Below are positions 52,987 through 62,361 of a stretch of DNA of 64,000 nt, piece by piece. Under the pieces are notes generated by a model that saw only the letters and a list, made by a program, of their open reading frames with translations, ran no database searches and was not told the origin of the DNA. This DNA comes from Acidobacteriaceae bacterium (lineage in GTDB: Bacteria > Acidobacteriota > Terriglobia > Terriglobales > Acidobacteriaceae): NCBI GenBank assembly GCA_003151335.1, contig PLXE01000105.1, positions 1 through 64,000 of the forward strand, read 5' to 3'. Numbering within the stretch: position 1 is the stretch's first letter; each line of letters begins with the position of its first letter. The position numbers and the translations under genes are program-made.

Positions 52987-54072
52987 TTACTTCCCCGGCA
53001 TGGTGTAGTAACCAGTCCGGTGGCGGACCTGCAGCTCGGCGGGATCGGGGTAATCCTTGGTAGCGGGATCGATCTTGATATCGATGCGGCGAAAGTCCGA
53101 ATCGGAGAGTCGAGTGCTGGGGTAGTAGGCGATCAGATATTGGGTGCGTAATTCGTCGCTAATCTGGCGGAATGCGGCGTCCAGTTGCTCCAATCCGCTG
53201 GCGTAAAAATATTTCCCTCCAGTGTCACGCGCAAGCTGAACCAGCGCGTGTTCACCTCCGATGTCTCGTCCTGCGCTACTTTCAATGGGCACAATGATGA
53301 TGCTGTAGAGAATGACCTCAGCCTCCTGGGCCGCGCGGACGGCCTGCTGGTAGCTGATCTGGCTGACGGTGTCGCCACCATCGGTGATCACGACCATGAC
53401 CTTGCGGCCGCGGCGCTGCTGCAACGCCTGCGACCCCAGGTAAAGAGTGTCGTAGAGGGCCGTCGCCGCCCCCGACCGGATGCGGTTGATGGCGCGCTCA
53501 ATGACTCGAACATCGGCCGTGAAGGGCGTTACCTGGTCAACGACCTCGCTGAACTGGAACAGGGACAGGCCGTCGATCGGACGCAGAATGGCGTGGGCAA
53601 AGCGGCGCGCGGACTCCAGTTCCAGCTTCTGATCTCCGCGAGTGCTGAGGCTGGTGTCCACGGCCACGACGATGGAGAGCGGCAACTCCGACTCCCGATG
53701 GAACACCGCGATCTTCTGCAGCTTGCCGTCTTCGAACACCTGGAAGTCTTCCTCCTTCAAGGATGAAACCGGTGCTCCTCCGCTGTTGGTAACAGTGGTG
53801 AAGACATTGACCAGCTTCACATTGACTTTGAACGTTGTGCTGGGTTGGTCGCTGCCGTCAGTCGTTGTCTGTTGCTTCGGCGAATCAGGGGGATGGGGAA
53901 CGCTGTGTGACTGCTGCTTCTGCGCGTCGGGTGGACGCGGTACGCTGCTTTGCGCGACCGCATCCTGGCCGATGCAGAGAACACCCCACCAGGCGCAACT
54001 CAACGCAGAAATCACCAGCAGCTCGCGCACCGCGACGGCTGCCCGAGCGGAAGTCCGGCAGGTTGAAAACAT
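52987..54072 (-). CDS. VWFA-related acidobacterial domain protein
   Basis: A 361-residue exported protein: signal peptide, a Gln/Pro-rich linker (about 40-75), a small beta domain (FKVNVKLVNVFTTV) and a von Willebrand A domain. The MIDAS metal site DxSxS is intact (VAVDTSLST). The remaining parts of the fold are seen as ATALYDTLYLGSQAL and VVITDGGD. This arrangement is an acidobacterial expansion family; members probably bind proteins or the envelope in a metal-dependent way. It lies 24 bp after the MoaD-MoaE gene on the same strand. Its role is not known. Confidence 0.88.
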   Translation of the reverse strand: MFSTCRTSARAAVAVRELLVISALSCAWWGVLCIGQDAVAQSSVPRPPDAQKQQSHSVPHPPDSPKQQTTTDGSDQPSTTFKVNVKLVNVFTTVTNSGGAPVSSLKEEDFQVFEDGKLQKIAVFHRESELPLSIVVAVDTSLSTRGDQKLELESARRFAHAILRPIDGLSLFQFSEVVDQVTPFTADVRVIERAINRIRSGAATALYDTLYLGSQALQQRRGRKVMVVITDGGDTVSQISYQQAVRAAQEAEVILYSIIIVPIESSAGRDIGGEHALVQLARDTGGKYFYASGLEQLDAAFRQISDELRTQYLIAYYPSTRLSDSDFRRIDIKIDPATKDYPDPAELQVRHRTGYYTMPGK

Positions 54073-54096
54073 TTGTTAGCTCAAACCCCAGTTCAG

Positions 54097-54849
54097 CTAC
54101 TTTGACGCGCTCCCGCTCCCGCCGGCACGCGGAATTTCCGCAGGAAAGGACTCGCCATCCGCCCACACCGCCCCATCCTCGAAGAACTCCTTCTTCCAGA
54201 TGGGCACCGTCTTCTTCAGCGCATCGATCAACCAGTGGCACGCGTCGAACGCAGCCCCGCGATGGGCAGATGCAACCACCATATAGACGCTGGTTTCGCC
54301 AATCTGTAAACGCCCCAGGCGATGCACGATCCGCACGTCGCGGATGGCATAATTCGCCAGCGCTTGCTGCGTTAATTGCTCCATCTGTCGCAACGCCATC
54401 GGCCCATAAGCAGTGTAGTCGAGATAGAGGGTCCGGCGTCCGCGCGAGTGATTGCGCACAATCCCGTCGAAGACAGCGACCGCCCCGTCTTCGGGATGCT
54501 TGATGGCGGCGACGATGGTCGCCGTCTGGATTGGCTCGCCAACCAGGCTGCAGTGCTCGGAAACGAGCGGCAAAGTGATCGCGGCTGTCGAATCCTTGTC
54601 AACCTTACCCCCGCTTACCGGCGGAATCAGCGCTACCTCATCGTTATCGTGCAGGGTCGCAGCCCCATCGGCGTATTCGTAATTGACGGCGAGAGCGATG
54701 GCATTGCGAAAGCTCTGCAACTTCGGAATGCGCTGCTGGAGCTCGGCATAGAGATCGGACAAGCGCGCGCCATCGGAGAGCTGCACGAGTTCACGCTCGC
54801 GCCCAGCGAGGTCCCGCAGCATCCCCAGATAAAGCACGCGCACCTGCAT
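54097..54849 (-). CDS. moaDE: MoaD-MoaE fusion (molybdopterin synthase)
   Basis: A 250-residue fusion of both molybdopterin synthase subunits. Residues 1-83 are MoaD, ending in IPPVSGG with the Gly-Gly normally needed as a free C-terminus for thiocarboxylation. Residues about 95-240 are MoaE, with GIVRNHSRGR, IVHRLGRLQIGE, SAHRGAAFDACHWLID and the catalytic Lys in VPIWKKEFF. Because the Gly-Gly is internal here, cleavage after it would be needed, as known for mycobacterial MoaX. The enzyme makes molybdopterin from precursor Z. The ATG at 54849 is chosen. No other mo- genes are present in the window. Confidence 0.92.
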   Translation of the reverse strand: MQVRVLYLGMLRDLAGRERELVQLSDGARLSDLYAELQQRIPKLQSFRNAIALAVNYEYADGAATLHDNDEVALIPPVSGGKVDKDSTAAITLPLVSEHCSLVGEPIQTATIVAAIKHPEDGAVAVFDGIVRNHSRGRRTLYLDYTAYGPMALRQMEQLTQQALANYAIRDVRIVHRLGRLQIGETSVYMVVASAHRGAAFDACHWLIDALKKTVPIWKKEFFEDGAVWADGESFPAEIPRAGGSGSASK

Positions 54850-54923
54850 GGCTAAAGCATAACCCACCTGTCGACGCTAGTTATGCGACCTTCTTGAATT
54901 CGGGGCGAGGTTGTCGGCGGGAA

Positions 54924-55460
54924 CTATTTCGTGGCGGCACACTCGGGAGATTTGTCCATCGCATCGCGGAGTTTGCTCAGATCGAAAACGCTGGTGGTTG
55001 ACGCACCCGAGAGGAAGGGCTTGAACTCAATAGAAACCTTTCCAGCGTTGAGCACGGACTGGATGAATTTCAAACGCTCAGCGTCAGTCTTGGCGAAATA
55101 ACTAAAGGTCACGGTGTCGCCGTAGCCAACCCACGCCGTTATTTGCTTGGTTCCGCCTATCGTCATCGTGAAAGTCCGTGGTCCACCCTTTGCATCGGCT
55201 TCAAGATCTCCAGCCAGGGTACCGCCAGGCAGAAACATCAGAAGGTGTGCGGTCTTTTTGCCCTTCTGGGTGCATTCCACACTTAACGTGGGCAACCTTT
55301 CCTCGCCCGACATCAAGTGGTAGGGCTTCTGCGCCGCAACGCTCAGAATAACAACGCCGTTGCCTTGGGAGACATGCACCTCTTGCCCCAGGCATAGCGA
55401 CGACCACAACACTATGGCGACGAACCTCGATACATTCAGTGTGGACATTCTCACCAACAT
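54924..55460 (-). CDS. Hypothetical exported protein
   Basis: A 178-residue protein with a likely signal peptide (VSRFVAIVLWSSLCLG) and a beta-rich domain of unknown type (about 30-150). It contains two cysteines (SVECTQKG and SPECAATK) that could pair. AAGG five bases before the ATG at 55460 supports the start; an ATG at 55448 is possible. The frame extends further upstream through an interspersed repeat-like sequence, which I exclude. It lies between the MoaD-MoaE and RNase E/G genes in the same direction. Confidence 0.65.
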   Translation of the reverse strand: MLVRMSTLNVSRFVAIVLWSSLCLGQEVHVSQGNGVVILSVAAQKPYHLMSGEERLPTLSVECTQKGKKTAHLLMFLPGGTLAGDLEADAKGGPRTFTMTIGGTKQITAWVGYGDTVTFSYFAKTDAERLKFIQSVLNAGKVSIEFKPFLSGASTTSVFDLSKLRDAMDKSPECAATK

Positions 55461-55571
55461 AAGGGCCTTCGACTCCCCCTCACGGCGTTCGAGGTCGCTC
55501 AGGATGACAGCATTTGAAGAACGTCCCGCCCTGGCCAAAACCGGGCCTAGAACGAGGCACGCCAGATTTAA

Positions 55572-58463
55572 TCAGTGAATATCGAAGTTTTCCTGGTGCA
55601 GCAGAGGGTCGCTCTTTACCAGCACGGTCTTGCCCGTCAAGTCTTCCATTTCTGAGATCAGCTTGCCGTTGTTGGCCTTCAGGACCTTGGCTACCTCGGG
55701 ATTCACGCGCACCGTGATGTCAGTCTTGTCGTGCACCTTCGCCATCTTGCGCATCTCGATATAAAGCTCGTTGCAGACGGTCGGCACCGACTTCACAAAG
55801 CCCGCGCCCACGCAATAGGGGCAAGTCTCCCCCAGGGTGCGCTCCAGCGATTGCTTCACCCGCTTGCGGGTAATTGCGACCAATCCAAAATCGTTGAACT
55901 GCAGCACCTTGGACGGGGCGCGATCGTAGCGCAAAGCCTCTTCCAGGGCCTGCATCACCTTCTGGCGATTCTTGCGCTCGTCCATGTCAATGAAGTCAAT
56001 GACGATGATGCCGCCCAGGTCGCGCAGCCGGATCTGCCGCACGATTTCCTTGACCGCATCCACGTTGGTCTTGGCGATGGTGTCTTCCAGCCGCTGTGTC
56101 TTGCCAACATATTTGCCGGTGTTGATGTCGATGGCCACCAGCGCTTCGGTCTGGTTGATGACGATATGTCCACCACTCTTCAGCCACACCTTCGACTTCA
56201 GCGAGCGATTGATCTCGTCCTGAATGCCGAACTGCTCGAACAGCGGTGTGTCTTTGGTGTAGAGCTTGATGCGCCGGACCAGCGACGGTTGGAAGCGGCT
56301 GGCAAAGCGCACCACGCGCTCATACTCGTCTTCGGTGTCCACCCAGATCTGCGAGAAGTCGGCATTGACCTGGTCGCGCAATACTCGTTCCACCAGGTTC
56401 AGGTCGTGATAGATCAGCGCCGGCGACTTGCTGTTCTCGGTGCGGCTCTTGATCTCGGCCCACAAATGTTTGAGGAAGCGAATGTCGGCGCGCAGATCTT
56501 CTTCCTTGATGTTGGCGGCAGCGGTACGAACGATGAAGCCGCCTAAGCCGTTCTCCCGTTCGCTGGTCACGATGCGCTTCAGGCGCTGGCGCTCTTCGTC
56601 AGAAGCGATCTTGCGCGAAACTCCCACGTGATTGACCGTGGGCATGTACACCAGAAAACGGCCGGGCAGGGCAATGTGGCTGGTGATGCGCGCGCCCTTC
56701 TTGCCGAGCGGTTCCTTGGCAATCTGAATCAGCACCTCCTGCCCTTCCTTCAGCAGGTCGGTGATGAGCGGCTGGTTGCGATTGGTATTGGGACGCGCGC
56801 GGAAGTTGCGGCGCGGACCACCACGGCGATTGCGATCGCGAAAGCCACGCCGATCGTAGCTGGGACGCTCGGTCTGACGCTGCTGATAGCCTGCGGTGGG
56901 AGACGCAGCCCGCACCTCGGCCCGGCCGTTGGTTTGTTCTTCCTCGCCGGACTCTTCTTCCTCTTCCTCGTCGATATCGGGGCCGTAGATTTGTTCTCCA
57001 CGCTCCTCGGCTGCCACCACTTCGTCCTCGTCTACGTCGGCAATCTTGGGAATCCAACGGTCCGAATCGTCGTTGTCGGCGTCGAGAGTCTCCTCCTCAA
57101 GAACCAGCTCTTCGTCAGCCTCCGCCTCGCTTAACGCATTCAGATCGTCGGGGACAGGATGGAATTCCATCTCCTCGTCTTCCAATACTTCATGCTCCAG
57201 CGTACGTCCTTCGGGAGCGACCGAAGGAGCGGCAAGCGCTGGAAAGCCCGGCGATTCCCGGGTTGCGCCTTCGTGGCGATTTTGTTCCCGATTTTCGCCG
57301 GCCGACGGGAAGTCGTTGCTCCGCGCTTGGGCGGGCAGGTCTTCGATTAGAGCTGGGTTCTCCGCGGTTGCAGTCAGAGCCTCGGTGGCAGATGCTTGTG
57401 ACGTCACTCTCGCTTCGGACCCTGCACCGTGGGCTTCGGAAGTCGCGACGCTCAAGTGCTCCTGCTGTCCCGGCTCATCGTCCTGGTGCGCGGCTTCGGC
57501 CTCTTCCGTTTCCTCATGCTCGATGACAAAGGCGCTCTCGGCTGGTGGCGCAGTTACCCGTTCGGTCTGACCTGGTTCGGACCCGGCGTTTCCGGGTTCG
57601 AACTCGGCATGTGATTCGGGTTCCTTAACTAGAGCATCAACATGAGCGTTCAAATCGACAGAGGGAGTGGAATCTCCAACCGGAGCGAAGGAACCCTGTT
57701 CTGTAGTTTCTTCGTTCTTCGGCTCGGGCGCGGGCTGCTGCGACAGGTTGCGATACTTCGAAATCGATTCGCCAGGCAGAACGATCGGCGTATAGCCTGC
57801 GGGCGGACCATAATCCGCGCGGGGACGCGCGGCCGGACGCGGCTCCGCATGATAAATTGGCGCCTCTTCTACCGGCTTCGCGGTCTCGATCGGCTTCGCG
57901 GTCTCGATCTTTGGCTCGGGCCGGTCGTTGCGCTCATCGCCCTGACCGCGACGTCCGCCGCGACGACGACGGCGTCCGCGCCAGGGCCGTGTTCCTTCCG
58001 CCGGATCCCGGTCCTCCGCGGACGAGGCTTCGGTCCCCTCGCCTGCCGATTGCTCCTCAGCAGGAGCAGAGAAATCTTCTTCTGCAGCTTCGAACTCCTC
58101 CGCGATCTCGGGTTCTGCAACTGCCGACTCGGCTTTGAGCTGCGCCTCCTGCGCGGCATACGCTTTGCTTACGTCGATGGCGTTACGCGGCACAGGAATA
58201 CTGCCGAATTCCTCTTCGTCTTCTTCATCGCCGGTGACTTCGAGGAAATCGGAAACATAGAGGAAGGCATCGCGTTCCAAGCCGATGTCCACAAAAGCGG
58301 ACTGCATGCCGGGAAGCACGCGCGTGACCCGGCCTTTGTAGATTGATCCTGCCAGGGTGTATTCGTTTTCCCGCTCGAAAAAAACTTCGGCGAGTAGGTC
58401 GTCCTCCACCAGCGCCACCTTGGTTTCGTGCGGCGTGGAGGACACATAAAGTTCCTTGTTCAT
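55572..58463 (-). CDS. rng: Ribonuclease E/G with very large insertion in the S1 domain
   Basis: A 963-residue RNase E/G family endoribonuclease for rRNA processing and mRNA decay. Residues 1-78 are the first half of the S1 domain (GSIYKGRVTRVLPGMQ, LERDAFLYVSDF). Then follows a roughly 480-residue acidic, Glu/Pro/Ala-rich insertion with Arg-Gly patches near its end. The S1 domain resumes at about 563 (ITDLLKEGQEVLIQIAKEP). The catalytic Asp residues are D779 (VAIDINTG) and D823 (VIDFIDMDER), and the Zn-link is CPYC at 881-884. The core is RNase G-like without an E. coli-type C-terminal scaffold, so the insertion may play that scaffold part. It follows rodA. Confidence 0.92.
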   Translation of the reverse strand: MNKELYVSSTPHETKVALVEDDLLAEVFFERENEYTLAGSIYKGRVTRVLPGMQSAFVDIGLERDAFLYVSDFLEVTGDEEDEEEFGSIPVPRNAIDVSKAYAAQEAQLKAESAVAEPEIAEEFEAAEEDFSAPAEEQSAGEGTEASSAEDRDPAEGTRPWRGRRRRRGGRRGQGDERNDRPEPKIETAKPIETAKPVEEAPIYHAEPRPAARPRADYGPPAGYTPIVLPGESISKYRNLSQQPAPEPKNEETTEQGSFAPVGDSTPSVDLNAHVDALVKEPESHAEFEPGNAGSEPGQTERVTAPPAESAFVIEHEETEEAEAAHQDDEPGQQEHLSVATSEAHGAGSEARVTSQASATEALTATAENPALIEDLPAQARSNDFPSAGENREQNRHEGATRESPGFPALAAPSVAPEGRTLEHEVLEDEEMEFHPVPDDLNALSEAEADEELVLEEETLDADNDDSDRWIPKIADVDEDEVVAAEERGEQIYGPDIDEEEEEESGEEEQTNGRAEVRAASPTAGYQQRQTERPSYDRRGFRDRNRRGGPRRNFRARPNTNRNQPLITDLLKEGQEVLIQIAKEPLGKKGARITSHIALPGRFLVYMPTVNHVGVSRKIASDEERQRLKRIVTSERENGLGGFIVRTAAANIKEEDLRADIRFLKHLWAEIKSRTENSKSPALIYHDLNLVERVLRDQVNADFSQIWVDTEDEYERVVRFASRFQPSLVRRIKLYTKDTPLFEQFGIQDEINRSLKSKVWLKSGGHIVINQTEALVAIDINTGKYVGKTQRLEDTIAKTNVDAVKEIVRQIRLRDLGGIIVIDFIDMDERKNRQKVMQALEEALRYDRAPSKVLQFNDFGLVAITRKRVKQSLERTLGETCPYCVGAGFVKSVPTVCNELYIEMRKMAKVHDKTDITVRVNPEVAKVLKANNGKLISEMEDLTGKTVLVKSDPLLHQENFDIH

Positions 58464-58878
58464 GGAATGCTCCGGTCTTGCCGGCGCGGTCGATTCGGGA
58501 GGACAGGAAAAACTCTACGGGTGATTAGGCGAGGGCACACCGGAACTTATGCCGGGATGCAAACCAGACCTGATTCGTGAAGCGACAATTTGTGGAATCT
58601 TTAGCACCGTATAGAGCACGCGTTTCGAAGGTTGTGGCCTCACGCTCAGCATCAGCTAAGGGGCCGTTTCCCGCCTCGATCGACGTGCTTTGCAATCCTG
58701 TCCGGCCTATTCTCCTGGCGGCCGGCATGCCCTCGTACGTGGGGGCGGTCGTAATCTTGTTGTCATCCTTCGGAAGCCCGACGTCCAGTCTGTAATGGCT
58801 TCCCCGGCGAATGAAGCCGGCACTTCTGAAGAAGTTCCTAAGGGACGCTAAGAAAGTCCAATACCAAAAGTTTGCAAT
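58464..58878. other. Intergenic region between rodA and the RNase E/G gene
   Basis: About 415 bp with no supported gene; a 72-codon rightward frame at 58577 has no recognisable features. The promoter of the RNase gene probably lies here. Confidence 0.5.
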
Positions 58879-59964
58879 TCAGTTCACAAACCGGCGCATA
58901 CGAATGTTCATCACGATTCCCAGCGCCAGGAACATGAACAATACTGAGGATCCCCCGTAACTCATTAACGGCAAGGGGATACCCGTGACCGGCATGAACC
59001 CTACCACCATGCCTACGTTAACCAGGACGTGGAACGCAAGTACCGCAACCACACCCATGACCACAAAGGCACCAGCCCGATCCGGGGCCGTCTGAGCGTT
59101 CTGGATCAGACGCATCAGTACGATAAAGTATAGCAGGAGCACGCCCATAGCGCCTAGGAATCCGTGTTCCTCGGCAAAGGCGGCAAAGATGAAGTCGGTG
59201 TGCGGTACGGGCAGAAATTGGCCCTGGGTCTGGCTCCCGTGGGTTGTTCCCTTGCCGAAAATCCCCCCTGAACCCACCGCGGTCAACGACTGAAGCACCT
59301 GGTAACCGCGGCCCTGCGAGTCCGCCTCCGGCTCCATGAAGCTGGTCAGCCGGTCGCGTTGGTAAGGCTTGAGAACATGCCATCCCACGGGTGCCAGCAA
59401 CGCCCCCAATACCAAGATGACCAAGGCATGCCGGGCCTTCATTCCACCCAGGAACAAGCCCATCACGGCGATCGGGATGTAGGTAAGCGCCGTTCCCAGG
59501 TCGGGCTGCACGAGCACCATCAGCATGGGAACGCCGACCAGCGCCCCGGCTTTGACGATGTCCTGGGCCGTACATTCGGACTTTGTGTCGGCAAAATACT
59601 TAGCCATGGCCAGAATGAGCACCAGCTTCACCCACTCCGAAGGCTGGAAATGAAACGAGCCCAACTGCACCCAGCGGCGGGCGCCCAGATACTTTTTGCC
59701 GAACACTTCCACCGCAACCAACGATGCGATGGAAATCAAGTACAGCAGCGGCACACGTTCCAACAGGGCCTGATAGTTGAAGAAGCTGACTGCGAACATC
59801 AGGCCTACGCCGCCCAGGATCCAATACACCTGCTTGAGATGTACACCCATGAATTTGGTACTGAGGGTTGCGCTATAGATCTCGAGCACGCCCAGAGAGC
59901 AAATTAGCAGCACCAGCACCAGCAGGACCCAGTCGAAATCGCGGAAGGAGATGTAGCGGCTCAG
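58879..59964 (-). CDS. rodA: Rod-shape SEDS protein RodA (probable CTG start)
   Basis: SEDS-family peptidoglycan glycosyltransferase that works with PBP2 in the elongasome; about ten membrane segments. Family stretches include GARRWVQLGSFHFQPSEWVKL (pieces), QPDLGTALTYIP, PVPHTDFIFAAFAEEHG and MPVTGIPLPLMSYGGSS. The first ordinary start is a GTG at 59919, but the frame upstream encodes SRYISFRDFDWVLL, which completes the first membrane segment in a RodA-like way. The only start-like codon there is CTG at 59964, overlapping the mrdA stop as CTGA. I therefore extend the gene to 59964 (361 residues), with that start tentative. Confidence 0.88.
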   Translation of the reverse strand: MSRYISFRDFDWVLLVLVLLICSLGVLEIYSATLSTKFMGVHLKQVYWILGGVGLMFAVSFFNYQALLERVPLLYLISIASLVAVEVFGKKYLGARRWVQLGSFHFQPSEWVKLVLILAMAKYFADTKSECTAQDIVKAGALVGVPMLMVLVQPDLGTALTYIPIAVMGLFLGGMKARHALVILVLGALLAPVGWHVLKPYQRDRLTSFMEPEADSQGRGYQVLQSLTAVGSGGIFGKGTTHGSQTQGQFLPVPHTDFIFAAFAEEHGFLGAMGVLLLYFIVLMRLIQNAQTAPDRAGAFVVMGVVAVLAFHVLVNVGMVVGFMPVTGIPLPLMSYGGSSVLFMFLALGIVMNIRMRRFVN

Positions 59965-62147
59965 GGCTGCCTCCGGGGAACGACGGCCGCCGCAGGTGCG
60001 ATCGTGGGCTTGGCCGCCGGCTTCTTCCCAGCGGGTGGCGCTTGCAGTTCAGGATTTGTCGCTGGGGGTGTTGGCTGACTCTCGGCGGGAGGTTCAGCTT
60101 CGGGATGGGCCATTTCCACGTGCGACTCGGTGGTTTCGAGATCGGCAGGACGAATAGGCTTGTCCGTTCCTCCCACTCCCGGTGCCGCACTGACCGGCTT
60201 GGTCTTGCCGTCGGCTGAAACCGTGAACCGTCCGGCTTGCATCTTGTCGGGGGTCTTGGCGTCGCCCTCGTGCCACACCGCGGCAACTTCTGCCTGCTTA
60301 GGTCCAGAAGCCGCTCCGCCTGCTTTGGCCACCTGCGTCTGGCGAGTACGCTGTTTCTCAATGTAGGCCTTGATCACTTGCGCAGCGGCACGAGCGGCAT
60401 AGTATCCGTGCTCGCCCTCCTCGAGCAGCACCGTCACTACAATTTCAGGGTTCCGGCGGGGCGTGACGCCCACGAACCAGCCGTTGTCCTTGAACTTGCT
60501 CTTTTCGCTGCTGCCCATCTTCGCCTTGAGTTGGTTGGAGATGGTTTGCGCACTACCAGTTTTCCCAGCGAAGTCAATCCCCGGCAAGCGGGCGCTGGGC
60601 GCGGTGCCCATAGGCGACACCACCAGCGCCAGGGCGTCGGTGATGGTCATCCAGTTCTCCTGGTCGAGGCCAATGTTCGTTCTATCGGTGTAGCTTGCCA
60701 CCTGCTTAAACCCCGGCGGAAACTGGTCCGGAAAGGCCACATGCGGACGCACCAAGACCCCATCGCTGGTGACCGCGCCGACTGCCCGTGCTATTTGAAT
60801 CGGCGTAGTCGCCACCGCGCCTTGCCCGATTCCGACGGAGATGGTTTCGCCGGCATACCACTTCTGCTTGAAGTTCTTGATCTTCCACTCTTCCGATGGC
60901 ATCACACCAGAGACTTCCTGTGGCAGATCGATCCCCGTCTTTTGTCCCAGCCCGAGCATGGTGGCGTACTTGGCGATGCGGCTGATGCCCAGCTTCTCGG
61001 CCAGGGTGTAGAAGTAGGAATCGCAGGACTGGTAAATCGCTTTGCTGATACCCACGGTCCCGTGACTGCCGTGTCCGGCGATCCAACATTTGAAGAAGCG
61101 GCCGTAAAAAGTCTTGCCGCCTCCGCAAGTAATGACGAGATTCTGTGCAATACCTTCCTGCAGTCCGGCGGTGGCCATGATGACCTTGAACACCGAACCC
61201 GGAGCGAGCTGCGCCTGGATGGCCTTGTTGAGCAGCGGCTTACCGGGATCGGTGACCAGCCGGTTCCACTCATCACGCGTGATGCGCACCGCGAATTGGT
61301 TGGGATCGAACGCCGGGCGGCTGACCATCGCCAGAATTTCGCCATTGCGCGGGTCCATGGCGACAATGGCGCCGGGCCTGCCCTCCAGCGCCTCCTCGGC
61401 CGCTATCTGCAGATCGAGATCGATGGTGAGTTTGAGCTGTTTGCCGGGGACCGCCGCCACGTCGCTGAGGGTACCCACTTCCTTGCCGCGACTGTTAACC
61501 AGCACCTGGCGCGAGCCGTTCTTGCCCATCAGAATGTCGTTGTAGTACTGCTCGACCCCCGACATACCGACGATGTCGCCGGGGTTGTACAGCTCCCACT
61601 GCGGCTGGGTCAGCATGTCTTCGCTCACCTGGCCAACGTAGCCGATGATGTGCGCCATGAATCCGTTCTTGGGATAGAGGCGCCGGTGAACGGTAATGGT
61701 GTCGAGCTCGGGCAATTCCTCTTTGTGCGATTCGATAAAGGCCAGCTCGTCGGGAGTGATGTCATCCTTGAGGAACAGCGGCTGATATCCCGGCACCGCG
61801 GCCATGCGCTTCAGGCGGGCGCGCAGCTCGTCGGGCGGGATGTGCAGCCCAGCCGCGATCTTGTCGGCGTCGGCCTGCAGATTGCGGTTCTGGTCGCGCA
61901 GCAGCAGCACCGAGAACGAAGGATAGTTGTCAACGATGATGCGGCCCTCGCGGTCCAGGATCTTGCCGCGCGGAGCCAGGATGGGCACCTGTTTGATGCG
62001 GTTCTGTTCAGCCAGCGTGCTGTAATAACCGCTGCGCGCTACCTGCAAGCGCCACAGCCCGAAAGCAAGCACCAGGAAGACTCCCAACAGGACGTATTGC
62101 ACTGCGGTAAGCCGGAGCTGGGAGACTTTTTCGTCGCGACCGAACAT
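59961..62147 (-). CDS. mrdA: Penicillin-binding protein 2 (elongasome transpeptidase)
   Basis: A 728-residue class B PBP: one N-terminal membrane anchor (LLGVFLVLAFGLWRL), a pedestal domain (ILAPRGKILDREGR, ELPELDTITVHRRLYP in pieces) and the transpeptidase domain. The catalytic Ser is in GSVFK, the second motif is probably SCD (YQSCDSYFY) where SxN/SxD is expected, and KTG is in FAGKTGSAQT. The C-terminal 130 residues are Pro/Ala/Lys-rich and low complexity, an unusual extension. ATG at 62147. With RodA and MreCD it builds the lateral wall. It overlaps rodA. Confidence 0.94.
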   Translation of the reverse strand: MFGRDEKVSQLRLTAVQYVLLGVFLVLAFGLWRLQVARSGYYSTLAEQNRIKQVPILAPRGKILDREGRIIVDNYPSFSVLLLRDQNRNLQADADKIAAGLHIPPDELRARLKRMAAVPGYQPLFLKDDITPDELAFIESHKEELPELDTITVHRRLYPKNGFMAHIIGYVGQVSEDMLTQPQWELYNPGDIVGMSGVEQYYNDILMGKNGSRQVLVNSRGKEVGTLSDVAAVPGKQLKLTIDLDLQIAAEEALEGRPGAIVAMDPRNGEILAMVSRPAFDPNQFAVRITRDEWNRLVTDPGKPLLNKAIQAQLAPGSVFKVIMATAGLQEGIAQNLVITCGGGKTFYGRFFKCWIAGHGSHGTVGISKAIYQSCDSYFYTLAEKLGISRIAKYATMLGLGQKTGIDLPQEVSGVMPSEEWKIKNFKQKWYAGETISVGIGQGAVATTPIQIARAVGAVTSDGVLVRPHVAFPDQFPPGFKQVASYTDRTNIGLDQENWMTITDALALVVSPMGTAPSARLPGIDFAGKTGSAQTISNQLKAKMGSSEKSKFKDNGWFVGVTPRRNPEIVVTVLLEEGEHGYYAARAAAQVIKAYIEKQRTRQTQVAKAGGAASGPKQAEVAAVWHEGDAKTPDKMQAGRFTVSADGKTKPVSAAPGVGGTDKPIRPADLETTESHVEMAHPEAEPPAESQPTPPATNPELQAPPAGKKPAAKPTIAPAAAVVPRRQP

Positions 62148-62361
62148 CAAGAACTACAACTTTCGCTTGGGTCGTATGCTTGCAAAGTTTCGAAACTTAC
62201 GAATCCGTACACAATTGGCAACGGCCAGTTGCCCCATTCTGATGAGATACCGGGGCGAGAATCAGCCTCGCTTGCATCGGGTGAGTGGCGATGAACTCTG
62301 GGGTTCATTGTAGCCCGAATCAGGGCGGGAGCGCAGGGGAAAAAAGCGCGTGAACCGCCCT

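Noticed and set aside
58577-58795. 72-codon rightward frame between the RNase E/G gene and rodA
   Set aside because: No ribosome-binding site or similarity to known families.
60237-62294. 685-codon rightward open frame
   Set aside because: Complete antisense of the PBP2 gene, caused by GC-rich codon bias.
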